DNA of 64,000 nucleotides from a virus, in IMG/VR virus record IMGVR_UViG_3300032088_001800, positions 62,001-126,000 of that record; one strand, written 5' to 3'. The notes beneath the pieces are model-generated. The model was not told the DNA's origin. It ran no database searches and saw only the letters and a list, made by a program, of their open reading frames with translations. Positions 18,201-27,542 of the stretch are shown here, one piece after another (position 1 is the stretch's first letter; each line of letters begins with the position of its first letter). A program made the position numbers and the translations under genes.

Positions 18201-18963
18201 TGATAACTTGACTGTAGACGACATTACAGTTTCAAGTACATCAGATATAAATTTAGCAGCAGCAAGCGGATATGTAAAAATACAAACTACTGGTGCTATA
18301 AAACTTCCAACAGGTACTACAGCAGAAAGACCAGCAGTTGAACCAGGCATTGTAAGATTTAATACACAGTTGAACAGATTTGAAGGTTACGATGGAAGTG
18401 ACTGGATACAACTAAATGGTGTTATTGATCTTGATGGTGATACACAAATTAGAGCTGAACAAACACAAGGTGCAAATGACAATATTATAAGATTTGATAT
18501 TGCAGGCACTACTGTAGCAGACCTTAATGGAACAAGATTAGCAGTTCCAAGATTAACCGTAGATGACATCGAAATCGACACTAATGTGATAACTACAGTT
18601 ACAACAGATACAGATTTAGAACTAAAGGCACAAGGAACAGGCAGCGTATTATTAGAGAATTTTGCATTTGATGATAACAAAATTACTAATACAGTTACTG
18701 ATAGTATAACACAATTTGTTAGCACAGGTAACGGGTACGTAAAAATTGATGGCACCAACGGTGTTGTTATTCCGGTAGGTACAAACCTTAATAGACCGGC
18801 CCCAGCTTTCACAGAAGTTGGTATGTTAAGATTTAATACGTCAGATGGACGAGTTGAAGCATACGACGGATTGCAATGGGGTTCAGTTGCTGGACAAACA
18901 GGTGCTATTACAACAATTGACGCAGGTTTCTTAGCAGTAGAAACAGTTTTATACTTAGGATAA
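15232..18963 (+). CDS. Giant tail-fibre protein with beta-helix and inserted LamG-like domain
   Basis: 1243 residues, paralogous with the preceding giant fibre. A beta-helix begins near residue 228 with IFVAENGDDASSGDHPQAPY and runs through FITPGVDAVTFTNGVRIEWL. At about residues 440-740 it then carries a segment the paralogue lacks. The core of that insert (about 510-690) has LamG/concanavalin-like features: FGTASLQVDGTGDYASI, DFTIETWIYLP, TWHHIALTRNGTDTKLFVDG and FDDVRVIKGTAIYT. The paralogous sequence resumes with DFGAEVRMIGSASVYG. The stalk and two RFNT...VEAYDG hairpin motifs form the C-terminal part. Likely glycan-binding fibre. Confidence 0.86.
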   Translation: MAVGRISGPLLKQNLLREGVDLAFETDLLYLDVNNNRIGINKTNPQFDLDVNGIVRTPTVEATTFADISGVQFSGDTISTTNSTLTIGTGDNVVYQNRLEIDDINLENNVISTDNTNANIEFRPNGTGSVEVHSDMNVTGNIFATGNITADGEITIGDADTDFITFNAEVNSNIIPDIDNTYSLGSDPDLGGKQWGDVYVQNFFAGTIDTTGLIVDGIDLNLRPGNTIFVAENGDDASSGDHPQAPYASVAQALTTATAGDTVYIMPGVYTEVFPLTIPTGVNVHGHSLRSVTIQPTAGTVTNDAFILNGETTVEELTITGFNFDAGNNTGYAFKFNSTFQVNSRSPYIRNVSVITTGTTTTAEDPRGFNTGDAGKGAYLDGSLATPASKEAACLFHAVTFITPGVDAVTFTNGVRIEWLNCFTYFANRGVYCVDGTDGKASVGKTALRVSDLTGTITQGETVTYYDTDGVTVLATSTVESVDADNKFYVSGKVTGFETAEERPGKQVTANGDAQLDTSIKKFGTASLQVDGTGDYASIQPQNDFGFGTGDFTIETWIYLPSTPATNNVLIDLRAALDSDVAPMLKTSNGSLYYFTDNANKITAAGAISATTWHHIALTRNGTDTKLFVDGTQVGTTYTDNNDYGTAKPLTIGAAHDASDATTGHFDDVRVIKGTAIYTANFTAPTVNLYATPTTVLLLRFNGVDESTTFEDEVIYAQDIRFSGGATATRITLADYTDFGAEVRMIGSASVYGNYGIWGDGPGVIVYAIGQNLAYIGNGKEVTNDATTVIQANEVVELNNAKVRYNSVDHKGDFRVGDLFYVNQETGVITFTSSNFNVSAGQGLTFTDGGNTTFVDGNRIDTGNLRLSGNTLESLSGDVNVTAASDQINLNNNVNITGNLDVTGNVTIGGDITIGDEASDAIEFIAGINSDIVPAQNSTYSLGTPSRIWKNIWANQAEIDDIRITQNYITTTATNANLELRSSGTGSIVIDNLTVDDITVSSTSDINLAAASGYVKIQTTGAIKLPTGTTAERPAVEPGIVRFNTQLNRFEGYDGSDWIQLNGVIDLDGDTQIRAEQTQGANDNIIRFDIAGTTVADLNGTRLAVPRLTVDDIEIDTNVITTVTTDTDLELKAQGTGSVLLENFAFDDNKITNTVTDSITQFVSTGNGYVKIDGTNGVVIPVGTNLNRPAPAFTEVGMLRFNTSDGRVEAYDGLQWGSVAGQTGAITTIDAGFLAVETVLYLG

Positions 18964-18967
18964 CACA

Positions 18968-19297
18968 ATGGCAACATTTTTTAGAAATAACGTAATAAAA
19001 GAAATTGGCACAAAGCCTGTAGAAATTCTACAGACAACGCCAGCAAACAGGGCAACAGTGATTGGACTAAGTTTAACAAATTTAACTACTAGTTTTGTTT
19101 ACTGTAGTGTATTAATACAGGATGATACTAGTGTTACTGGTTTCTACTTAAAAGAAACATTGTTGCCAGCAAACACAAGTTTGCGAGTAGTATCAACAGG
19201 TGAAAAATTAATTATTGCACCGTCAAACAAATTACTTGTACAAGCAAGTGTAAACGATTCAATTGATTGCGTATTAAGTTACGTAGAGATTACATAA
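18968..19297 (+). CDS. Small beta-sandwich-like fibre accessory protein
   Basis: 109 residues, encoded four bases after the giant fibre stop. Mostly beta-type segments: ANRATVIGLSLTNLTTSFVY, then LLPANTSLRVVSTGEKLII, ending SIDCVLSYVEIT. Layout resembles the products of 10346-10723 and 33822-34142. It probably travels with the fibres as a small accessory or cap protein; no motif gives a function. Confidence 0.6.
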   Translation: MATFFRNNVIKEIGTKPVEILQTTPANRATVIGLSLTNLTTSFVYCSVLIQDDTSVTGFYLKETLLPANTSLRVVSTGEKLIIAPSNKLLVQASVNDSIDCVLSYVEIT

Positions 19298-19307
19298 GGA
19301 AATAGAT

Positions 19308-19688
19308 ATGTCATATTATGTAGGTAACAATCCACAAGACGTAGTAAACGGAATTATTAAACGTTATTTCTACGGTATGCGCAGAAACGATGACGGAGAA
19401 CTATTTCTAGTTAGATCCGATCAGTTACAAGGCGGCGAAGAACAAACAGTTACAGTTAACGATCTTGGAACAGCAGATGGAAACTTTCCAGACTTTGAAG
19501 AAGGTATTGATTTCTTAGACGGTATTGATGAAGATCATAACTTTCTTTATGAAAATTTAAGATATCCTCAAATTAAATGGGATGGTAGATCAATATTGTA
19601 CTACGTTGATCCAGCAGATGGTCAACTTATATTAAGAATTAGTGAAGGATATGAGTATCCGCAAAATATTTCAGCAGAAGGATACTAA
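19308..19688 (+). CDS. Small acidic structural protein of the fibre block
   Basis: 126 residues. N-terminal NPQDVVNGIIKRYFYGMRRN, an acidic middle (DFEEGIDFLDGIDEDHNFLYE), then a beta segment YPQIKWDGRSILYYVDPADG. The YFYGMRRNDDGELFLV pattern is familiar from short proteins in marine T4-like fibre operons, but I know no assigned function. AAGGAA precedes the ATG. It sits between the accessory protein and the largest intact fibre, suggesting a virion role. Confidence 0.6.
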   Translation: MSYYVGNNPQDVVNGIIKRYFYGMRRNDDGELFLVRSDQLQGGEEQTVTVNDLGTADGNFPDFEEGIDFLDGIDEDHNFLYENLRYPQIKWDGRSILYYVDPADGQLILRISEGYEYPQNISAEGY

Positions 19689-19699
19689 GGGGTTTTTAA

Positions 19700-20930
19700 A
19701 TGGCAGAGTTTAATTTAGAAAGATTTAAGTATAACTGGACAGGTGATTGGACACCTTTCATAAGTTATAAAAGAGATGACGTTGTAAGACATGGCGCAAA
19801 ATCATATGTATGTGTTGTAACACACACAGCTGACGCAAACTTCTACGTTGATTTAGATTACATATTACCTAATTCAAATCCACCGGTATCACAGCCAAAA
19901 TGGAAAGTAATGACAGACGGTAAATCAACATTTGTTGGTGACTGGACAATTGGTAACGAGTACAGATTAGGTGATGTTACATTATATTCAGGTACATTAT
20001 ATTATTGTGTAGTTGCGCATACTGCTGCTGAGTTTGGAGCTGAAATAACAAACTGGAGCGTGTTAGCAATAGGAAATAAATTTGTAGGACCTTGGGCTCC
20101 AACAACATATTACGGTCCAAATGCACTAGTAAAGTACAACGGTATTGTTTACAAGTGTTTAGTAGGACATTTAAGTCAAAGTGCTTTAATTGGTATTGAA
20201 GACGAATTTGGTGATGACTCAGCAGGTAAATGGGAAGTGTTCTTAGACGGTGTTGAATTTGTAGGAAATTATGCTGCTGGAACAAGGTATAGAAAAAATG
20301 ATTTAGTTAAGTATGGTAGTTCTATTTGGAAATGTACAGTAGGACACAGTGGTGCTAACCCAATTGACAACAGATACTTTAATGTAGAATTTCCAGGACA
20401 AAACACAGAAGGCGAATGGAACGCAGATAATAGTTATCAAGAAGGAGATTTAGTAAGATCCGGTGGTAACGTATACCTAGCTATTACGTCTACAACAGGT
20501 GAAAAACCAGACTTTATTGATTCAAGTTCGACTTGGTTAAAAGTTTCACACTCTAACAACTTTAGAGGCGACTGGGACGCAACTGCAACTTATTCAACAG
20601 GTGATTTAGTACGTAGGGGTGGTGAATTATTTAGATGTGTAAGAAACACACTTAATGACGGTTCGACACTTGATTATTTAGACGATAACGATTGGGAACT
20701 TGTAGTTCCGTCACAAAATTGGAAAGGTCCTTGGACACAAGACACAACTTATGGTAGAGGCGATATTGTTAACTTCTTTGGTAACACATATTATGCTTCT
20801 CAGTCACACTTATCAACAGATAACAACTTTCCGGGCGATAACGGTAGTGGATTTAACTATTGGGACTTATTAGTACAGTCTGGTAACACAGTTGGTATGA
20901 ACAATACAGGTGACTTACTAACTTATAATC
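19700..20930 (+). repeat. Seven CBM5/12-like protein repeats
   Basis: Tandem modules open with NWTGDW, FVGDW, FVGPW, FVGNY, EGEW, FRGDW and WKGPW. Each continues to a G-D/N-x-V or equivalent strand and an aromatic YxC-type strand. Repetition is at protein level; the DNA copies are diverged. Confidence 0.75.
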
Positions 20931-23900
20931 TTTCACGTAGATTACAAGGTGACGGGTCAACATTTGATGTAACTAACGTACCTATCGGTGAACGTCAACA
21001 AGTACTAATGGTAGACGATAATGAAACATTAGGTTATGAATATTATTCTAAAGCATCAAACCAACTATATGTTTCACTTGACGGTATTGACGACGAAACT
21101 GATACTTTAAGAGGATCAATACATTTACCATTTAGAACAGTTAAGTATGCAGCTGAATATGCTGATAAAAACTTTAATGGCGAGCTTTGTAAAATATTTA
21201 TTAGTACAGGTAGATTTGAAGAAACCCTGCCTATTATTGTACCAAAGAATTGTGTAATTATGGGAGACGAACTTCGTTCAACAACAATTGCTGCAGGCTC
21301 ACCTGATCCTGACTTAGCAGTCGATCTTTCTTACAGAAAAACAGTTATTGCTAGATTAAGAGCAATTATGCCAAATATGCTGTCAGGAGGCGAATTTGAA
21401 AAAACTCCAGGCAATACATTTGATTTTGATAATACATTCCCTGCATCAGATTCTACAAACACTAATAACTTACAAGTGTTGCTTGATACATATGACGACT
21501 ATTTAGACTTTTACATAGGAAGTATAGGTAATGTTGCAGATACTGAAGGTAACAACGGCGCCGAAACGTCAACTGAAGTTGGTTATGCTCGCGATATTTT
21601 ATTAAACAATAGAAACTTTATAATTGGCGAAGCAACAGCTACTATGGATAACTTTAGAGCAGATGTTACAAGTGCTAATGGTTCAGAAGATTGGCTAATT
21701 GGTGCAACAGGTAACTTGACTGTAGGGTTACCTATCAAATTTGCAGATACAATTGGCGGCCTAGAAGCAAATGTACGTTACTATGTACACAGCATTATAG
21801 ATAATATTACTTTCAAAGTATCGAAGCGTGTAGGTGATGACCCAGTTGATTTAACAAGTGAAGTTAAAACAGTACAGCAATATTACGATTATAAAGCACA
21901 GCAAGTTACATTAGACATAAGTCTATTAATTGAAGCACTAAGATATGATTTATTATATCCAGGAAACTATAAAACAAAACTAGCTGCAAGATATTACACA
22001 AATGATATTTTAGGTAGTAACTTAGAAGATATGTTCTACTTTAGAGATGCAACAGGCATGAGACAATGTACTATTGAAGGTCTTAAAGGTGTACTTAATC
22101 CTCCAGGAGTATTTGAATTTTACCAACGTCCGACAGCTGGTGCTTATGCATCACTAGATCCAGGTTGGGGACCAGAAGATGAGCGTTGCTGGATTATGAC
22201 TAGATCACCTTATATACAAGGTGTAACAACATTAGGTACAGCATGTATTGGCATGAAAGTTGACGGAGCATTACACAACGGTGGTAATAAGTCAATGACA
22301 GCTAACGACTTTACACAAGTATTAAGTGATGGTATTGGAGCATGGATTGATAATAATGGTAGAGCAGAACTTGTGTCCGTATTTACATATTATAATCAAG
22401 TTGGATACTTAGCTACACAAGGCGGAGTTATACGTGCAACAAACGGTAACAACTCATATGGTAGATACGGAGCAGTAGCAGAAGGTATTGATCCAAACGA
22501 AATTTCTAAAACTGCAACAGTGTTTAACAGAAATCAAGACGCACAAGTAAGTGCAGTGTTCGCTGGCGAAGTTAGTGACTTTATTCTTAACTTAGAATAT
22601 AGTAACGCAGGTCAAAACTATACAAATGCCAATGTTGCATTTACTGGTTCAGGAGCACAAGCAAATGCTGTATTTGAAGATATAAGAGATGGCGGATTAT
22701 TCGAAGCAAGATTGCTTACACCACCAGATTCAGGTAGCGCCGGCGGCAGTGGATATACACTTGAAGGTAACAACGCACAAGATGGTGACGAAACTACTAT
22801 TACTCTTGCAACAGCAGATGATAATGACGCAGCAGCGTATACAGGGCAGCGAATTCTTATTACATCAGGCGTAGGTACAGGACAGTATGGATATATACAA
22901 TCTTACAATTCAGTAACAAAAGTAGCATCTGTTTATAAAGAAAGTAATGATGAGCCAGGTTGGGATCATGTTGTTGCAGGTACTGAAATTGCTAGTGAAC
23001 TTATAAGCAGTACAACATATAGAATTGAACCAAGATTAACTGTAAATGCTCCTGCCTTTACAGCAGAACAAAAATTTATTCCAGGAAACGGTAACTGGGT
23101 AGATGTTGCCTTTGGCGGCACAACTGAAACTTTCTTAGATATTGCAGGCGAATTTGGTACAGGAGAAACTACTGATGTAGTTGCACAAGTTGCTAGATTT
23201 AATGTTACAAAGACAGGACAAAGTTACGTTGTAACATTAAGAAACGGTTTTGATGGAGCAGGATATGCTGTAGGCGATACTATTACAATTGTTGGCGCAT
23301 CAGTTGGCGGTACAACACCACTTAACAATATTGTAATTACTGTCACAGAAATATCAAATGATAGTACAAACAGTATTTCAAACTTTACAACAACAGGTAT
23401 AGGTACAGAAGGACGGTTTGTATCAGTACTTAAAAGTTCACTAAGTGCAGCATATTCTAGTAATGGCGGAGACTCGTGGTCACCAGCTGACTTGCCTGAT
23501 TCAGGAGACTGGACAGCAGTAGCAGCAGGAAACAACAGATTTGTTGCAATTAGAGATGCATCAGCAAGAATGGCATATAGTTTAGATGGCATAAATTGGA
23601 CTAGAGGATTCTTACCACAAAACAGAGAATGGATAGATGTAATATATGCAAAGAATAAATTTGTTGCTATTGCAGCAAACTCTCAAGATTATGCAATATC
23701 AGAAGATGGCATAACTTGGACTGAGCAAGTATTTCCAGATGTTACTTCCGGAGGAGTTGGTGACTCAACAGCAACACAATGGCAGTCAATTACATACGGA
23801 AAAAATAAGTTTGTAGTATTATCAAATGCTGATAATGTAATTGCAACATCGCCGACAGCTGGTACAGGATCATGGACAGTTTACGAAGATGCACTTCCGG

Positions 23901-25465
23901 TAGTTACTGATTGGCAAAGTATTGCATACGGTAACAACCGTTATGTTGCTATATCAAGAACAAACAGTGAAGCAGCATATAGTTTTGATGGCGAAACATG
24001 GACATCAGCAACTATGCCAAAACAAGACGGATCATCACATCATAACTGGACTAAAATTAGATACGGACAAGGCATATTTTTTGCAGTAGGTGATACAGGT
24101 AGTAGAGATGTTGGACGGGACCCGACTTTTGGTGAAACTACATTTGCAGCAACATCTGAAGATGGAATTATATGGACCAACAGAGAACTACCAAGCCCAA
24201 GACAAAAATATAGATCATGTGCATTTGGTTCGTTTGAAGGCAGAGGCAGATGGATGCTAACAGCTGAGAATGACATTGGTGACGGAACATGTAGAGTGTT
24301 TACTGGTTGTAGAGCAAAATTGAGAGCTAATATTAATACTGGTGTGTTTAGTGAAATTAAAGTTTGGGATCCAGGTAGTGGGTATACAGCAGAAGATCCT
24401 GCTGTAATAACAATAGTTGATAACGCATTTTCAGTTGCAGTATTAACAGAAAACAGAATAGGCAACGGCGTTCTTGCACAACCTAGCTTTGTATTTAGAG
24501 GTTTTGGATATAGAACATCTAGCACACGAGCAAACATAAGTGGTGACGGTTTTGCAGATATTATTCCAATTGGTGCAGATATAGTTGTAGATAATTTAGA
24601 CGTATATCCAGGACCAGGTGCACAGTTCTTGTTTGCAAGTATTCCAGACTTAGACACTGCTAACGAAGACGACTTAAAGATTTTCACAGTACAGCAGATA
24701 ACACCACTTGGTGCTGATGATAATGGAAAATTAAAAGCAGGAATAAAACTTACACCTATTATAGAAAACTTAGACAGTCTTCAAAACGCTACTGTAATAA
24801 CAATACGTGAACGTTATTCACAGTGTCGTATTTCAGGACACGACTTCTTAGATATCGGAACAGGAAACTTTATAATAACAAACTATCCAGATGTTTATTC
24901 AGACGGTGCTTACTTTGTTGCTGCACCTGAAAACGAAGTACAAGAAGAAAACGGTGGACGAGTGTTCTATACAAGTACAGACCAAGATGGTAACTTTAGA
25001 GCAGGTGAGTTGTTTAGTGTGCAACAGGCAACAGGTATTGTTACAATTAGTGCTGAGTTCTTTGACTTAGATGGGTTGAGTGAATTAGCACTAGGCGGAG
25101 TTAGACTTGGTGGTTCGGGTGCTGTTGTTAGAGAATTCTCAACAGATCCAAACTTTACTGAAGATAGTAACAACGTTGTTCCGACACAACGAGCAATAGC
25201 AACATTCTTGCAAAACAGACTTAGCCAAGGTGGTAGTGCTCTTGAAACAGGAACACTTATTGCAGGTGTTACACGTCTAGGTAACAAAGGAACAGAGGAC
25301 CAGTATATTGACACTACAACTGGTATTGAAATATTATTACCGAGAAGAATGGTAATTGATAAAGGAGCAGAGATTAGCGGAACAATAGTTAAGCAAATGA
25401 TCATTCTAAGCGAAAGCGGAAATGACTTTAGCATTGACAATGACTTTAGTGACGGTAGTTTTTAA
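19700..25465 (+). CDS. Giant fibre protein with seven carbohydrate-binding-like repeats, beta-helix and propeller-like region
   Basis: 1921 residues. Residues 1-410 hold seven repeats of about 55 residues of the form G-x-W-x(5)-Y-x(2)-G-D-x-V-x-Y-G-x(2)-Y-x-C. They resemble chitin-binding CBM5/12 modules (FVGDWTIGNEYRLGDVTLY is one). A beta-helix entry follows near residue 456 (LYVSLDGIDDE, then LPFRTVKYAAEYADK). A single YDLLYPGN helical module and RDATGMRQCTIEGLKG follow. At about 1240-1520 are several repeats with Asp-box-like SxDGxxWT turns, suggesting a beta-propeller. The C-terminus has CRISGHDFLDIGTGNF and YTSTDQDGNFRAGELF. The closest relative in the window is the split pair 25518/27542. 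Confidence 0.85.
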   Translation: MAEFNLERFKYNWTGDWTPFISYKRDDVVRHGAKSYVCVVTHTADANFYVDLDYILPNSNPPVSQPKWKVMTDGKSTFVGDWTIGNEYRLGDVTLYSGTLYYCVVAHTAAEFGAEITNWSVLAIGNKFVGPWAPTTYYGPNALVKYNGIVYKCLVGHLSQSALIGIEDEFGDDSAGKWEVFLDGVEFVGNYAAGTRYRKNDLVKYGSSIWKCTVGHSGANPIDNRYFNVEFPGQNTEGEWNADNSYQEGDLVRSGGNVYLAITSTTGEKPDFIDSSSTWLKVSHSNNFRGDWDATATYSTGDLVRRGGELFRCVRNTLNDGSTLDYLDDNDWELVVPSQNWKGPWTQDTTYGRGDIVNFFGNTYYASQSHLSTDNNFPGDNGSGFNYWDLLVQSGNTVGMNNTGDLLTYNLSRRLQGDGSTFDVTNVPIGERQQVLMVDDNETLGYEYYSKASNQLYVSLDGIDDETDTLRGSIHLPFRTVKYAAEYADKNFNGELCKIFISTGRFEETLPIIVPKNCVIMGDELRSTTIAAGSPDPDLAVDLSYRKTVIARLRAIMPNMLSGGEFEKTPGNTFDFDNTFPASDSTNTNNLQVLLDTYDDYLDFYIGSIGNVADTEGNNGAETSTEVGYARDILLNNRNFIIGEATATMDNFRADVTSANGSEDWLIGATGNLTVGLPIKFADTIGGLEANVRYYVHSIIDNITFKVSKRVGDDPVDLTSEVKTVQQYYDYKAQQVTLDISLLIEALRYDLLYPGNYKTKLAARYYTNDILGSNLEDMFYFRDATGMRQCTIEGLKGVLNPPGVFEFYQRPTAGAYASLDPGWGPEDERCWIMTRSPYIQGVTTLGTACIGMKVDGALHNGGNKSMTANDFTQVLSDGIGAWIDNNGRAELVSVFTYYNQVGYLATQGGVIRATNGNNSYGRYGAVAEGIDPNEISKTATVFNRNQDAQVSAVFAGEVSDFILNLEYSNAGQNYTNANVAFTGSGAQANAVFEDIRDGGLFEARLLTPPDSGSAGGSGYTLEGNNAQDGDETTITLATADDNDAAAYTGQRILITSGVGTGQYGYIQSYNSVTKVASVYKESNDEPGWDHVVAGTEIASELISSTTYRIEPRLTVNAPAFTAEQKFIPGNGNWVDVAFGGTTETFLDIAGEFGTGETTDVVAQVARFNVTKTGQSYVVTLRNGFDGAGYAVGDTITIVGASVGGTTPLNNIVITVTEISNDSTNSISNFTTTGIGTEGRFVSVLKSSLSAAYSSNGGDSWSPADLPDSGDWTAVAAGNNRFVAIRDASARMAYSLDGINWTRGFLPQNREWIDVIYAKNKFVAIAANSQDYAISEDGITWTEQVFPDVTSGGVGDSTATQWQSITYGKNKFVVLSNADNVIATSPTAGTGSWTVYEDALPVVTDWQSIAYGNNRYVAISRTNSEAAYSFDGETWTSATMPKQDGSSHHNWTKIRYGQGIFFAVGDTGSRDVGRDPTFGETTFAATSEDGIIWTNRELPSPRQKYRSCAFGSFEGRGRWMLTAENDIGDGTCRVFTGCRAKLRANINTGVFSEIKVWDPGSGYTAEDPAVITIVDNAFSVAVLTENRIGNGVLAQPSFVFRGFGYRTSSTRANISGDGFADIIPIGADIVVDNLDVYPGPGAQFLFASIPDLDTANEDDLKIFTVQQITPLGADDNGKLKAGIKLTPIIENLDSLQNATVITIRERYSQCRISGHDFLDIGTGNFIITNYPDVYSDGAYFVAAPENEVQEENGGRVFYTSTDQDGNFRAGELFSVQQATGIVTISAEFFDLDGLSELALGGVRLGGSGAVVREFSTDPNFTEDSNNVVPTQRAIATFLQNRLSQGGSALETGTLIAGVTRLGNKGTEDQYIDTTTGIEILLPRRMVIDKGAEISGTIVKQMIILSESGNDFSIDNDFSDGSF

Positions 25466-25491
25466 GGAAAAATGAGCAATCAACATATTAG

Positions 25492-25499
25492 GATAAATA
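25492..25499 (+). promoter_or_regulatory. Late promoter GATAAATA
   Basis: GATAAATAC; the predicted start at 25505 gives a 13-base leader containing GCGGAG before the ATG at 25518. Confidence 0.75.
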
Positions 25500-25517
25500 C
25501 TTTGAGCGGAGTAGAAA

Positions 25518-26720
25518 ATGGCAGAATTTAAACTAGGTAGAATTAGGTTTGTCTGGAAAAACAATTGGACAACCAGTACCACATACTATAAAGACGATGT
25601 TGTCTTTAACGGCGGCAGAATGTATATTTGTGTCATTGGACACGAAAGTCAGGCAAACTTTTATAGTGACTTTGACGTTGTTCCGCCAAAATGGAATATT
25701 GTCAGTGATGGATTTCAGTGGAAAGGTGACTGGTCAACAGGCACAGCATACATCTTTAATGACATTGTAAAATACGGCGCCCGCTTGTATGTAGCAACAG
25801 CAGTACATACATCACAAGCATCTGCTGATGACGGATTAGAAGCTGATATTGGAAACTGGGATGTCTTTGGCGAAGGCTTAGACTTCAAAAGTACATGGTC
25901 AGTAAGCACAAAATATAAAATAAACGACCTAGTTAAATATGGTGGCTATTCATATGTATGTATTACTCCACATACATCGTCAGCAACAGCATCGCTTGGT
26001 TTAGAAGCAGATCAATCTAAATGGTCCGTTCTTAATGCAGGTATTGAATACAAAGGTAACTGGCAAGGTTCTGCAACAAGATATAAAATAAATGATGTTG
26101 TTAAGTACGGTGCAAGTCTTTGGCTTGCAACAACTGCTCATTCAAGTACTAATAACTTTTCAACAGATGAGTCAAATTGGACACAGTTTGTTCAAGGTTT
26201 CCAATTTGAAGATGATTGGGATACTTACAAAGTTTACCAAAAAGGTGATGTTGTTAGATACGGTGGTAATCAGTATGTAGCATTAGAAAACCATACAGGA
26301 TCACGTCCAACAGATGAAACAGATGATCCTAATAACTGGCAGCTATTTACAGAAAACTTTAGATTCTTAAACGCTTGGGGCGAAGACTCAACTAACCAAG
26401 ATTATAAAGTTGGTGAAGTTGTTAAGCACGGCGGATACACATACTTGTGTATTAAAGACAGTAATAACAATGAACCACCAGACGCAACATATTGGACAAG
26501 ACTAAACAGTGGCTTTAATTGGAAGGGCGCATGGGTAGATGATTCACGTTATATATTAGGTGATGTAGTACGTTACGGATCAAGCAGTTATGTTTGTGTA
26601 AATGCACACTGGTCAGAAGGTGATGACTTTTCAACAGTACAAGTTGGCGCAGGCGGAGGCGGAAATGAAAATTCACGTCCAGACCTAGACGCAACAGGTA
26701 CATACTGGAACGTTCTAACA
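25518..26720 (+). repeat. Second set of seven CBM5/12-like protein repeats
   Basis: Module openings are NNW, WKGDW, FKSTW, YKGNW, FEDDW, FLNAW and WKGAW, most followed by Y-x(2)-x-D-x-V-x-Y/H-G. Copy number matches the fibre at 19700-25465. Confidence 0.75.
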
Positions 26721-27542
26721 GTTGGTAGTGAAGCAGAATTCCTAACTACAAAAGGCGACTTGGTTTATTACGGCGGTGCAGGTCCAACAAGATTACCAGT
26801 AGGCAGCGAAGGACAAGTATTACGTGTAAGCGACGGAGCAATTCCAGAATGGTCATACTTGGGCGCAACAGACGATGTTTACTATGTTGCACCACATGGT
26901 GTTGATAAGCCTGCTCCAGATGCAGGACGCACAATTGATAAGCCTTTCAAAACTATTAGATATGCATGTGAAGCAATTGAAAATGGATCAAGAGTTCCAG
27001 CAGTTGCACGTATGTTAGAATTAAACAGACAATTTATAACAAGAGAAATTGTTGAGTGGACAGATTATCAAGTAACAAATGACATTGCTCCTTTCACAGC
27101 AGCATTTACATATGCACAAGAAAAATGTGAAAGAGATATGGGTTTCATTGTTGACGCCTTTATATATGATTTAACACATGGCGGAAATGTAAAATCAAGA
27201 GAAGCAGCATTACGTTATGTAAGAGATCCAGGAAAATTTTATGCACTTGGTCAAGAAGCAGAAACTGTAGCTAGTATTAACTACGGCATTGCATTGATAC
27301 AAAAAGTGCTTCTAGGTGAAGCACCAGCAGTAAATTACCAAACAACAAACGGTGATAATTCAACAGCAGTAGTTGCACAGTATTTTGATACTAACTTTAC
27401 TAGCTTAGATACACTAGAATATAACGGAGCCGGAGGCTCTACAGGAACAGCATTGGGCGTTAACGCATCTATCCAAGATCCAGATGCAACTGGTAGTGGC
27501 GGCTACGGCGGTGGCGACAATGACGGCGGAGGATACTACTAA
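25518..27542 (+). CDS. N-terminal half of a split giant fibre: seven carbohydrate-binding-like repeats
   Basis: 674 residues. Residues 1-400 contain seven CBM5/12-like modules (openings NNW, WKGDW, FKSTW, YKGNW, FEDDW, FLNAW, WKGAW), the same number as in the 1921-residue fibre upstream. Next comes YYVAPHGVDK and KPFKTIRYACEAIENG, the start of a beta-helix. A helical module with KCERDMGFIVDAFIYDLTHG follows near residue 536. The protein ends in a Gly-rich tail. The stop overlaps the next ATG as TAATG. The upstream paralogue carries both parts in one chain, so this and the next gene look like a split of one fibre. Confidence 0.85.
   Translation: MAEFKLGRIRFVWKNNWTTSTTYYKDDVVFNGGRMYICVIGHESQANFYSDFDVVPPKWNIVSDGFQWKGDWSTGTAYIFNDIVKYGARLYVATAVHTSQASADDGLEADIGNWDVFGEGLDFKSTWSVSTKYKINDLVKYGGYSYVCITPHTSSATASLGLEADQSKWSVLNAGIEYKGNWQGSATRYKINDVVKYGASLWLATTAHSSTNNFSTDESNWTQFVQGFQFEDDWDTYKVYQKGDVVRYGGNQYVALENHTGSRPTDETDDPNNWQLFTENFRFLNAWGEDSTNQDYKVGEVVKHGGYTYLCIKDSNNNEPPDATYWTRLNSGFNWKGAWVDDSRYILGDVVRYGSSSYVCVNAHWSEGDDFSTVQVGAGGGGNENSRPDLDATGTYWNVLTVGSEAEFLTTKGDLVYYGGAGPTRLPVGSEGQVLRVSDGAIPEWSYLGATDDVYYVAPHGVDKPAPDAGRTIDKPFKTIRYACEAIENGSRVPAVARMLELNRQFITREIVEWTDYQVTNDIAPFTAAFTYAQEKCERDMGFIVDAFIYDLTHGGNVKSREAALRYVRDPGKFYALGQEAETVASINYGIALIQKVLLGEAPAVNYQTTNGDNSTAVVAQYFDTNFTSLDTLEYNGAGGSTGTALGVNASIQDPDATGSGGYGGGDNDGGGYY

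Noticed and set aside
18387-18977. 196-codon - strand frame, and similar long - strand frames at 24040-24687 and 24967-25440
   Set aside because: All lie fully inside giant + strand fibre genes, with codon patterns that are reverse readings of Thr/Ala/Gly-rich fibre sequence.
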